From assembly GCA_963842955.1 (NCBI GenBank), contig CAWJIJ010000011.1, positions 1 through 64,000 on the forward strand: a stretch of DNA of 64,000 nt, in the 5' to 3' direction. Positions 54,519 to 62,051 of the stretch are shown in pieces. The notes under the pieces were generated by a model. It saw only the letters and a list, made by a program, of their open reading frames with translations. It was not told the DNA's origin and made no database searches. The position numbers and the translations under genes are program-made. Positions within the stretch are counted from its first letter, which is position 1; each line of letters opens with the position of its first letter. The stretch comes from JARFQW01 sp963842955. GTDB lineage: Bacteria > Pseudomonadota > Gammaproteobacteria > Steroidobacterales > XN24.

Positions 54519-56307
54519 ATGACGATCCGGGCTGTCTCTGGCTCACTTCGGGCATTGTCCGTTCTTTCCACCTGCGCACTCGCCACGTCGCTGGCGTTAG
54601 CCGACGGAAGCGAGACGCTGGGCGATCCGGTGGGCCTCCAACTGATGCCCGGCACCGGCTATACGGCGGCCGGCGTCGGCTTGTCGCTCGGCCAGCCGGC
54701 CAGCATCAGCCTGTCCATTCCACCCAATGCCGAGGTGGTCCAGGCGATCCTGTACTGGGAAGGCAACTCACCCGCATCGGCGGACGTGACCGCCACTGAC
54801 ACGATCCGGGTCAACGGCACCGACGTCACGGGGAGTTTCATCGGCGGCGCGATCGGCACCGACACGGGCGCCACGCAGTTTCTCACCTACCGGGCCGACG
54901 TTACCGACACCGGTGCGGTACAGCCCGGCGACAACACGATCAGCGTCTCCGGAATGGATTTCGGCCAGAACAATGGCGCGGGTATTCTCGCGGTCATCGA
55001 TGAGGGCGGCACCGGCGCCAGCCTGCTGCTTGAAGGACGGCAGCGACCGGGCGTTCGTCAACTCCACGGCGCCGATGGACACGACGGCACCCCAGCTATT
55101 CACCTTCGAAGCCGCCGGCGTGGCGCGCTCCGCGACCCTCGTGTTGTTGTTCTCGGATGTTTCCGGCCGCGTATCCGGCGTATCGGACCTGCGGCCCAAC
55201 CGCATCGCCGTCTGGCTCGGCAACGATCTCGGCGGTGCGCCGACGCTGACCCTGGACAACGCGCTGGCCAGCAACGACGGGGAGGAATGGGACACGCTCG
55301 TCGTACCCGTGGAGATCCCCGCCGGTGAAACGATGCTCGAGGTTCAGGCCCTGTCCGAAGGCGAAGGGGGGATGCCCGCATCGTTTACCTGGATCGCCGC
55401 CGGGCTCAGCGTTCCGCTTCCGGCAGCCGGCGGCGAAGGCTGCTCGGCCGGCTACTGGAGCGGCGATGCAGCCGGGTCCACGTGGCCCGAACCCTATGCT
55501 CCGGAAACGCTGTTTACCGATGTCTTCGACGGCAGCCTCGGCGATGCGACCCTCGGGGAAGCCGTGAGCCAGGGCGGCAATGGCCTCGTCGGCCTCGGCC
55601 GGCAGGCCGTGGCCGCATTGCTGAACGCAGCCTCCGGCGGCGTGGACTACGACATCAGTGCCGGCGAGGTTATCGAGGCGTTCCTGCAGGCCGTGGCCGG
55701 CGGCGACAACGATATCGACTCCGCCAGCGCTTACCTGGCGGCGCTGAGCACCCAGGGCTGCGGCCTGGGGGACGACCCGGGCGACATTCCGGCCCCGGTC
55801 GACGATGGCGCTGTCGACCCCGGCGAAGGAGACGGCTCCGGTGGATCCGGCGATTCGAACCCGGGGGATCCGATAGAGCCCACCGACCCGACGGATCCCA
55901 CCGATCCCGGTGAAGGCGGCGGCACGGACACCGGAGGCGGTTCGGACGATGATCCGGACCCGGCGAGCGGCAGCGACGGTGCATCCGGCCCCGGCGAGGG
56001 CGACGGCATCGGTGAGATGACCGACGGTGGCAACCCGGACACGACCGGCGGCTCCGGCGAGGGATCCGGTGGCGACTCCACAAGCGAAACGGACGGCGAC
56101 CCGGCCGGGGGCAACGACACGGACGATGAGACGGCCGGGGACACGAGCACCGGCGACACGGCAAGCCTGCCACCGACGGTCACCACGCCCACCGGGACGT
56201 TCCCGGTCCGCAGCCGCGCCGGCGGCGGTTCTTCGGGACTGGCGTTCCTGATGCTGCTCGCCGGAATCGCCGGGGTCAGGAGGTTGTCCCAAAAATCAGC
56301 GACCTGA
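54519..56307 (+). pseudogene. Surface protein with GlyGly-CTERM-like tail (copy 2), one frameshift
   Basis: This paralogue of 52664-54221 shares the same N-terminal domain (ETLGDPVGLQLMPGTGY, AAGVGLSLGQPASI), GYW-type segment (GCSAGYWSGDAAGSTW) and VDYDISAGEVIEAF. One extra G at 55032 splits LLL from KDGSDRAFVNSTAPMDTTAPQ; deleting it restores the whole protein (~595 residues). The stalk is longer than in copy 1, rich in Gly, Asp, Ser, Thr and Pro with PTDPTDPTDPGEGGG. The tail AGGGSSGLAFLMLLAGIAG-VRRL again fits GlyGly-CTERM. The product would be exported, cut near the Gly-Gly and exposed on or released from the cell surface. Confidence 0.7.
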
Positions 56308-56422
56308 CGAACGGCAGATGACAAGCGAAGACAAACCGGGCGGCTCCGGCCTGCAACCCTTCCGGGCCCCGGGGCGTCTGAGGGAGTGAGACCCCTCTTG
56401 TGGTGATTGCGTTTCCTTACCT

Positions 56423-56449
56423 GACCGGGCATTCGCCCGGTCTTTTTTT
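56423..56449 (+). terminator. Rho-independent terminator after surface protein gene 2
   Basis: GACCGGGCATTCGCCCGGTC forms an 8-bp stem with ATTC loop, followed by seven T. The stem sequence nearly repeats that after copy 1, so terminator and gene were duplicated together. Confidence 0.85.
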
Positions 56450-56488
56450 CCCGCGGGCCAGTCGATCGCCCGGTAAGCAGGGCCGGGT

Positions 56489-57601
56489 CTAGCGGGGTTT
56501 CAGCCTCAGCGCCGGATCGTAGGGCATCGGATCCACGCAGGGCGTTTCATCGAGTATGAGATTGCGGGCAAGGCACGCCGACGCCGGCGCAATGGTGATG
56601 CCGTTTCTGAAATGACCCGCGCACATCCACAGGCCCGCCGCGTGCCTCACGCTGCCGATCATGGGGACGCCGCCCGGAGCCTCCGGGCGCAAACCGGACC
56701 AGTGCCCTTCCACGGGAACGTCCTTCAGCGCCGGAACCATGTCCGCCGCGGCCGCCGCGAGTTCGGCGGATGCCCGTTTCGTGGTGCCCTTGTCGTAGCC
56801 TGTGGCCTCGACGGTGCTGCCGACGATCACCACGCCGTCGCGCCGTGGAATCACGTAGCGACCCTTGTGCTGGACGATATGCCCTACCGTGCCTGGCTCC
56901 ACCTTGAAGTGGATCATCTGGCCGCGAACGGGACGGATGGGGACCTCTGCACCGATCAGCTCCAGCACCCGGCCCGTCCACGCGCCGGCGGTGATGGCCA
57001 CCCGGTCCGTGACCAGCCGGCCCATCTCGGTATCGACGCCGGCCACCCGGTCGTTTCCGCCATTGGCGATTACGACGCTGGCGTCTCCTGCGCCTTCCAG
57101 CAGACGCACACCCTTGGCCCGGGCAGACGCCACCAGCGCATCCATGAAGCGGGGATTGCGCACCTGGGCCACGTGGGGCAGCCACAGGGCAGGGGCGGCA
57201 GCCACCTCCGGCGCAATATCCTCGAGGGCCTCGGGTTCGACGCTGCGGATCGCCAGGTCGTGGGCGGCAGCCCACACCTCGGCATCGGCCGGCCGGTCCG
57301 GATCCAGAACGACCATGCCGGAGCGAACCCATTCCACGTCCAGCCCGGTTTCCCCTTCCAGGTCGCTGGCAATGCCCGGGTACCGCGCCTGGCTCCAGGA
57401 AGCGAGCGTGGTAATGGGTTCGGGCGCAAGCCACGGTTCCAGGGGCGACAAGATGCCGCCTGCGGCCCGCGACGCTTCACGGCCCGCCCTTGCCCGCTCC
57501 ACCAGGGTAACGCTCATCCCGGCGCCGGCGAGCTCCCGGGACAGCATGAGCCCCATCACGCCGGCACCGATCACGACGATATCGGGATGCTTCTCGGTCA
57601 T
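56489..57601 (-). CDS. thiO: Glycine oxidase-like FAD enzyme (ThiO-like)
   Basis: The 370-residue product has the FAD-binding motif DIVVIGAGVMGLMLSRELA at the N-terminus, REASRAAGGILSPLEPW (the ThiO/DAO active-site approach), RPVRGQMIHFK, YVIPRRDGVVIVGSTVEATGYD and HWSGLRPEAPGGVPMIG, and HFRNGITIAPASA at the C-terminus. This set is characteristic of glycine oxidase ThiO, which makes iminoacetate (dehydroglycine) for the thiazole of thiamine. No other thiamine gene is in the window, so another D-amino acid or amine substrate is possible. ATG 57601 was chosen; the TTG at 57643 would add 14 residues. Confidence 0.8.
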   Translation of the reverse strand: MTEKHPDIVVIGAGVMGLMLSRELAGAGMSVTLVERARAGREASRAAGGILSPLEPWLAPEPITTLASWSQARYPGIASDLEGETGLDVEWVRSGMVVLDPDRPADAEVWAAAHDLAIRSVEPEALEDIAPEVAAAPALWLPHVAQVRNPRFMDALVASARAKGVRLLEGAGDASVVIANGGNDRVAGVDTEMGRLVTDRVAITAGAWTGRVLELIGAEVPIRPVRGQMIHFKVEPGTVGHIVQHKGRYVIPRRDGVVIVGSTVEATGYDKGTTKRASAELAAAAADMVPALKDVPVEGHWSGLRPEAPGGVPMIGSVRHAAGLWMCAGHFRNGITIAPASACLARNLILDETPCVDPMPYDPALRLKPR

Positions 57602-57758
57602 CCTTCCACTTTTGGTACCTGGATAATCGATCAACAATAGCAAGAGGCCGGCCTGACTTGAAAGACCTGCCGGACAATTCGACCGGCCAGACGGGTTCTG
57701 GCGAAACGCCGTCCGCTCCGGTAGATTCCCGGCTCAACGAGATCCGGGAACCTCCTTC

Positions 57759-58121
57759 ATGTTCAATCTGGTCGGACTGCTGCTGCTGGTGGCTGCTATC
57801 ACGCTAACGGTGCTGGAGTATCGCCGCTACAAGGGCAGCGCTGAATGGGGCAGTTGGTTGTTCGTCAAGATCTCCACGGTGGTCTGGCTGTTCGCCGCAG
57901 GGCTCTGCGCCTGGCTCTGGGCGCGCCCGATCAACAACATCGAGGCGCTGATCGAGTTCTTCGCCATGGCCATCTGGGGGCTGCTCCTCGGGGTCGGATT
58001 CGGGGCCGTTCTGGGCAAGAAGCAGGGCTTCGGCGCCGGCCGCGGCGCGCTCCTCGCCTCGTCCACCCTGGCGTTCGGGGCCTCGGCTGTCCTGCTGACA
58101 CTGCACGACTACTTCGGCTGA
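57759..58121 (+). CDS. Small integral membrane protein
   Basis: This 120-residue protein is built of four membrane segments (LVGLLLLVAAITLTVLEY, FVKISTVVWLFAAGLCAWLW, ALIEFFAMAIWGLLLGVGFGAVLG, GALLASSTLAFGASAVLLTL). I recognise no family. It stands between the ThiO-like gene (divergent) and the pilin genes and may be independent of both. Confidence 0.7.
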   Translation: MFNLVGLLLLVAAITLTVLEYRRYKGSAEWGSWLFVKISTVVWLFAAGLCAWLWARPINNIEALIEFFAMAIWGLLLGVGFGAVLGKKQGFGAGRGALLASSTLAFGASAVLLTLHDYFG

Positions 58122-58245
58122 CGCCGGCCGCGGACGGTCGTTCCCGGGCCGCTTTCCCCGCATTTTGCCCGGTTAGCCCCCCTGCAAAGGCCGGTTGGCC
58201 CGTGACACGCTGGCTCCGACACGGGATGTCGGAGGCAGAGCGGCC

Positions 58246-58788
58246 ATGGAGGGCGCCGGCAGGCATATCGAAACGGGTTTCACCCTCATCGAGCTCATCG
58301 TCACCATGATGGTGGCGGCCGTTGTGCTGGCGCTGGCTGTGCCCGCTTTCGGGGAAATCGGTCTGAACGCGCGCCGGACCACCGTGGTCAACGCGCTCGT
58401 TCGCGACGTGCACCTGGCCCGGAGCGAGACCCACAAACGCGCGCGCACGGTAACCGTGTGCGCCGCGGAGGGCCGGCAGTGTGCGCCGGGCGGACAAGCC
58501 TGGCACCGGGGCTGGCTGGTGTTCGTCAACCTGGATGGCGACGAGCCGCCGAGGGTGGACCCGGGTGAGCCGGTGCTGTTTACCCGCCCCGGCTTCGAGA
58601 CCGGCCGTCTCACGGCCAATCGGCGGGCCTTCCACTTCCGGCCGTTCAACAAGCGCTCCACGGCCGGAACGCTGATCTACTGCGACCGCCGGGGTTCACA
58701 GGCTGCCCGCGCCGTCATCGTGTCGGCGACCGGTCGGCCACGGGTCTCAGACCGGGATCCGGCGCGGCGGCCGCTGGTCTGCCCCTGA
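58246..58788 (+). CDS. FimT/GspH-like minor pseudopilin (first copy)
   Basis: The 180-residue product has a prepilin signal G|FTLIELIVTMMVAAVVLALAVP, cleaved after the Gly by PilD, with Glu at mature position 5. The C-terminal part follows the GspH/FimT pattern (LVRDVHLARSETHKRARTVTVCA, GWLVFVN, TLIYCDRRG, ARAVIVSATGRPRV). ATG 58246 has GGAGG at 10 bases. It lies 248 bp before the main operon with a second fimT-like gene and may be transcribed separately. Confidence 0.8.
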   Translation: MEGAGRHIETGFTLIELIVTMMVAAVVLALAVPAFGEIGLNARRTTVVNALVRDVHLARSETHKRARTVTVCAAEGRQCAPGGQAWHRGWLVFVNLDGDEPPRVDPGEPVLFTRPGFETGRLTANRRAFHFRPFNKRSTAGTLIYCDRRGSQAARAVIVSATGRPRVSDRDPARRPLVCP

Positions 58789-58932
58789 GACCCCGGACCC
58801 CGGACCCCGGACCTCGCACCTCGCACAGCGCGGGCGGACACGGCGTTGCACTGCCGCATCGAGGGCCGGGTCCGGGGCCGGCGTCCCCCTAAACCCGTCC
58901 AAACCGGCCAACAGGCCCGTCCCGGCCAAAAG

Positions 58933-58948
58933 TGTGAAGCGGATCACA
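58933..58948 (+). promoter_or_regulatory. Consensus CRP/Vfr site before the minor pilin operon
   Basis: TGTGAAGCGGATCACA is a perfect TGTGA-N6-TCACA palindrome, about 88 bp upstream of the fimT-like gene at 59037. In Pseudomonas the CRP homologue Vfr binds before the fimU-pilVWXY operon, so the position is informative. The tandem CCCCGGA repeats at ~58790-58815 lie just upstream. Confidence 0.75.
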
Positions 58949-59036
58949 CCGGCTCATTTCGACCGCTCGTCGGCATCATCAATCCGTTTGTCGGAAATAT
59001 TCGCTTGAATACAACGGTGGCGATAGCTTCGGCGCC

Positions 59037-59630
59037 ATGGACAGAAAAGCCCAAACCGGTTTCACGCTGGTCGAGTTGATGATCACCCTCGTGGTGCTCG
59101 CGGTCATTGCCTCGATCGCCTTTCCCACCTTCGTGGATGCCGGCCGTAACGGCCGCATGGTGAGTAACGCCAACAACTTCGTGTCCGCCGTACACGGCGC
59201 CCGCGCCGAAGCCGTCAAGCGCCGCGCCACGACCGCCATCTGTTCCAGCGACGATCCGACCGCGGCCGACCCGGTCTGCAGTGTCGGTACGTTCAACGGC
59301 TACATCCTGTTCGTTGACGATAACGAGAACGGGGTGGCTGACGCCAGCGACGGTAACGGCATCCGGGATGCCGGCGAGACCGTGCTGGTGAGCCGCGAAG
59401 GCGACGACCGGATCACCTTCAATTCCGACGGCCGGGTGATCAGCTTTGCGTCATCGGGTTTTCGCCGCAACGTCCCGGGCTCGGCGACCCGGCTGGTGTT
59501 GTGCGACGACCGCGGCAACGAGGACCTGGGTTCCGGCGCCTCCACGGCCCGGGCGATCACCGTCAACGCCGCCGGCCGGCCGCAGGTATTGCGGGAGGTC
59601 GCTGACGTTACCGCCCAGGGCGGCTGCTGA
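59037..59630 (+). CDS. FimT/FimU-like minor pilin
   Basis: The 197-residue product has the prepilin signal MDRKAQTG|FTLVELMITLVVLAVIASIAFP and a GspH-like C-terminal domain (FVSAVHGARAEAVKRRATTAICSSDD, GYILFVDDNENGVAD, RLVLCDDRGNED, ARAITVNAAGRPQVL). The loop DDNENGVADASDGNGIRD looks like a calcium-binding stretch. It is the first gene of the operon fimT-pilV-pilW-pilX-small protein-pilY1, the usual minor pilin order. Minor pilins form the complex that primes pilus assembly with PilY1. Confidence 0.9.
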   Translation: MDRKAQTGFTLVELMITLVVLAVIASIAFPTFVDAGRNGRMVSNANNFVSAVHGARAEAVKRRATTAICSSDDPTAADPVCSVGTFNGYILFVDDNENGVADASDGNGIRDAGETVLVSREGDDRITFNSDGRVISFASSGFRRNVPGSATRLVLCDDRGNEDLGSGASTARAITVNAAGRPQVLREVADVTAQGGC

Positions 59631-59694
59631 ACGCCCGCTTCGGGATCAGGCTTTTATCCACCGAATGAACGCGAGAAAGACGAGAGCGAAACGG

Positions 59695-60174
59695 ATGGCC
59701 AAAACGACATTTTATCGTCCTGAGAACCGCCGCCAGGCCGGATTCTCCATAGTCGAGGTGCTGGTCGCCCTCATCGTGCTGTCGGTCGGCATGCTGGGCA
59801 TCGCCAGCCTCTACGTTGACAGCCTTCGGGCCGGACGCACCGCCCTGCTCCGCACCCAGGCGGTTTTCCTTGCCACCGACATGGCGGATCGTATTCGCGC
59901 CAACCCGACCGCCGGGGCTGCCTACGCACTGGGCGGCGCCAACAACGGCTGCGTCGCCGGCGCCGTGGACTCCGTGGACTGCACGCCCGTCCAGATGGCC
60001 GCCCAGGACATCTTCAACTGGCAGGCCCAGATCGGCCTGCTCCTGCCGGCCGGAGCCAACGGCACCGTGCTCCACAACGGGGCCACGCTGCCGGACACCT
60101 ACACGATTTCGGTGACGTGGGCGGAGGCGGGCCAGCCCGGCGACGCCAACTACGTCCTGAACGTACAGATCTGA
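59695..60174 (+). CDS. pilV: Minor pilin PilV
   Basis: This gene encodes 159 residues from ATG 59695; ATG 59665 (MNARKTRAKR) would add a basic leader. The prepilin signal is RRQAG|FSIVEVLVALIVLSVGMLGIASL, whose SIVEVLVALIVLSVGMLG is diagnostic of PilV. ATDMADRIRANPTAG is the conserved helix that follows. One Cys pair (NNGCVAGAVDSVDC) could form a disulfide. The gene ends 12 bp before the PilW start. Confidence 0.88.
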   Translation: MAKTTFYRPENRRQAGFSIVEVLVALIVLSVGMLGIASLYVDSLRAGRTALLRTQAVFLATDMADRIRANPTAGAAYALGGANNGCVAGAVDSVDCTPVQMAAQDIFNWQAQIGLLLPAGANGTVLHNGATLPDTYTISVTWAEAGQPGDANYVLNVQI

Positions 60175-60186
60175 GGAATGCGCGGA

Positions 60187-61191
60187 ATGAACGGACTCAA
60201 GAAAAACGCTCACCGCATTGCGCGTGCCCGTCACCAGGCCGGCCTGACCCTGGTCGAGATGATGATCGCGCTGGCCATCGGCTCGTTCCTCATGATCGGC
60301 GCGGTCAGCGTGTTCGTGAACGGTCGCGATGCCCAGCGCACCAGCGACACGCTGGCGCGGATGCAGGAGAATGCCCGTCTCGCACTCAGCGTGCTGGAAA
60401 CGGAATTGCTGCACGCCGGGTACTGGGGCATGAACAGCACGCCGGGACTGATTCAGGGAACCGCCGATGACGGCGATCCCGTGGCATTTCCGGTGGCCGG
60501 GGACTGCGGCGTGAACTTCTCCGTGAACCTGCTGCGGCCGATTGACGGCGTCAACAATGGCTATGGTCTGGGATGTGCGGCGAACGGCGGTGGCGCCCAG
60601 CCCAATGCCGATACCCTCGTGATCCGCCGCGCCTCCATCGAGGCCACGCCACCCACCGCGGGCCGTCTGCAGGTGCAGACCGACCGGCTCCGTGGGCAGA
60701 TTTTCAACGACGGCGCCGTGCCGGGCGGGTTTCCGGCAGCTCCTGACTCGGCCACCCACGATCTCGTGACCCGTGCCTACTACATTGCCCAGGGCTCCTC
60801 CGTCGGCGCCAACGTTCCGGGCCTGCGCCGCAAGACGCTGCAGGCGGGGCCGTCCATCGCGGACGAGGAAATTATTCCCGGCGTAGAAGACTTCCAGGTC
60901 CAGCTGGGTGTGGACACCAGCCTGCCCGGCACCGCCGGCCGGGGCACGGTAAACCGCTACGTCAACCCGGGCCACGCCATTCTGGATCCGGCGAGTGCGG
61001 TCTTCGATCCCGACGCCCAGGTCGTGGCCGTGCGTTTATGGCTGGTCCTGCGCTCCGAAAACCAGGAAGGCAGCTTCCGGGACGACCGCGCGCGCGCCTA
61101 CGCCGACCAGGATCTCGCCGCCACCAACGACCGCTTCCGGCGGGCGCTGGTATCCAAGACCATTTTCCTGAGAAACCGGCGGAGCATCTGA
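60187..61191 (+). CDS. pilW: Minor pilin PilW
   Basis: This gene encodes 334 residues. ATG 60187 is preferred because GAGGA lies 8 bases upstream; ATG 60178 abuts the same site. The prepilin signal is RHQAG|LTLVEMMIALAIGSFLMIGAVSVF, followed by RDAQRTSDTLARMQENARLALSVLETELLHAGYWG, the PilW signature. The domain near the C-terminus includes IPGVEDFQVQLGVD and VVAVRLWLVLRS. The length is usual for PilW. It ends two bases before the PilX start. Confidence 0.9.
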   Translation: MNGLKKNAHRIARARHQAGLTLVEMMIALAIGSFLMIGAVSVFVNGRDAQRTSDTLARMQENARLALSVLETELLHAGYWGMNSTPGLIQGTADDGDPVAFPVAGDCGVNFSVNLLRPIDGVNNGYGLGCAANGGGAQPNADTLVIRRASIEATPPTAGRLQVQTDRLRGQIFNDGAVPGGFPAAPDSATHDLVTRAYYIAQGSSVGANVPGLRRKTLQAGPSIADEEIIPGVEDFQVQLGVDTSLPGTAGRGTVNRYVNPGHAILDPASAVFDPDAQVVAVRLWLVLRSENQEGSFRDDRARAYADQDLAATNDRFRRALVSKTIFLRNRRSI

Positions 61192-61193
61192 CG

Positions 61194-61661
61194 ATGACAC
61201 CGACCCTGAAAACCCATATGCCGGCAGCGCCTCAGCGCGAGCGCGGCGCCGCCCTCGTCACCAGCCTGATCCTGCTGCTGATCCTGACCATCGTCGCGAT
61301 CTCCGGCATGAATACGGCAACCCTCGAGTTGGTCATGGCCGGCAACACGCAATTTCACGAGAATGCGTTTCAGGCGGCGGAAACCGGTATCGACCGGGCC
61401 ATTGCCAGCCGCAACTTCTCCACCTCCAACCCGGTCGTGGTGCCGGCAACGGCGATGCCCAACGGGGCGACGTTCCAGACCGCGACCACGTACCAGGAAG
61501 CCACGGCCGTACCCACGGGCGGGTTCAGCATGGGACTGGAGTCGGGCTTTGCCGCCTACCACTTCGATACCCGTTCCCAGGGCCAGGCCCAGCGCGGCGC
61601 GGCCTCTATCCATGACCAGTCGTTCTATGTCGTCGGCCCGGGTGCCGGTAGCAACCCGTAG
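61194..61661 (+). CDS. pilX: Minor pilin-like protein PilX
   Basis: This gene encodes 155 residues from ATG 61194. The N-terminus QRERGAALVTSLILLLILTIVAISGMNTATLELVMAGN is the PilX_N pattern: RGAALV replaces the usual pilin Gly-Phe site, and FQAAETGIDRAI follows. The C-terminal ~90 residues are polar and may contact PilY1. The gap to PilW is 2 bases and to the next gene 18 bases. Confidence 0.88.
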   Translation: MTPTLKTHMPAAPQRERGAALVTSLILLLILTIVAISGMNTATLELVMAGNTQFHENAFQAAETGIDRAIASRNFSTSNPVVVPATAMPNGATFQTATTYQEATAVPTGGFSMGLESGFAAYHFDTRSQGQAQRGAASIHDQSFYVVGPGAGSNP

Positions 61662-61679
61662 CGCCAAGGAGTGCTCACC

Positions 61680-62021
61680 ATGAAACGGAAATTTTCAGCC
61701 CTTGCCGCTCTGGCCGGCCTCGCCCTTGCGGGCACGGCCCACGCCCAGAGCGTCCTCCAGACCGTCGAAGAGGCCCTGGAGAGCGAGCCGTCCCTGGTCA
61801 TGCTGCCTTCCGCCGGTATCGGCAGCCTCACGGCGAAACAGTGCCGGGATTGCGAAGACATTCAACTCACGATGGACGCCTCGGCCCAGCTGATCCTCAA
61901 CGGCCAGCCGGTGACGTTCGCCGATTTCCAGGACGCGGCCATCCGCAGCAGGGATGCCTCGCTAGTCGTTCTCTACCGCGTCGAAGACCGGCAGGTGACC
62001 CAGCTCAGGCTGGCGAACTAG
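61680..62021 (+). CDS. Small periplasmic protein between pilX and pilY1
   Basis: This gene encodes 113 residues from ATG 61680 with AAGGAG at 9 bases. The signal peptide is MKRKFSALAALAGLALAGTAHAQ. The mature part carries a CxxC pair (AKQCRDCEDIQLT) and no known domain. Its place inside the minor pilin operon suggests a role in assembly or disulfide formation of the pilus tip proteins (inference). Genes in this position are not part of the textbook operon. Confidence 0.7.
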   Translation: MKRKFSALAALAGLALAGTAHAQSVLQTVEEALESEPSLVMLPSAGIGSLTAKQCRDCEDIQLTMDASAQLILNGQPVTFADFQDAAIRSRDASLVVLYRVEDRQVTQLRLAN

Positions 62022-62051
62022 ACCGTGGCCTATCGCAGGGAAGGTGATGCC

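Noticed and set aside
58788..58826. Short CCCCGGA tandem repeat as a CRISPR or regulatory array
   Set aside because: Only three to four short units without spacers; it looks like simple repeat expansion in a G+C-rich gap.
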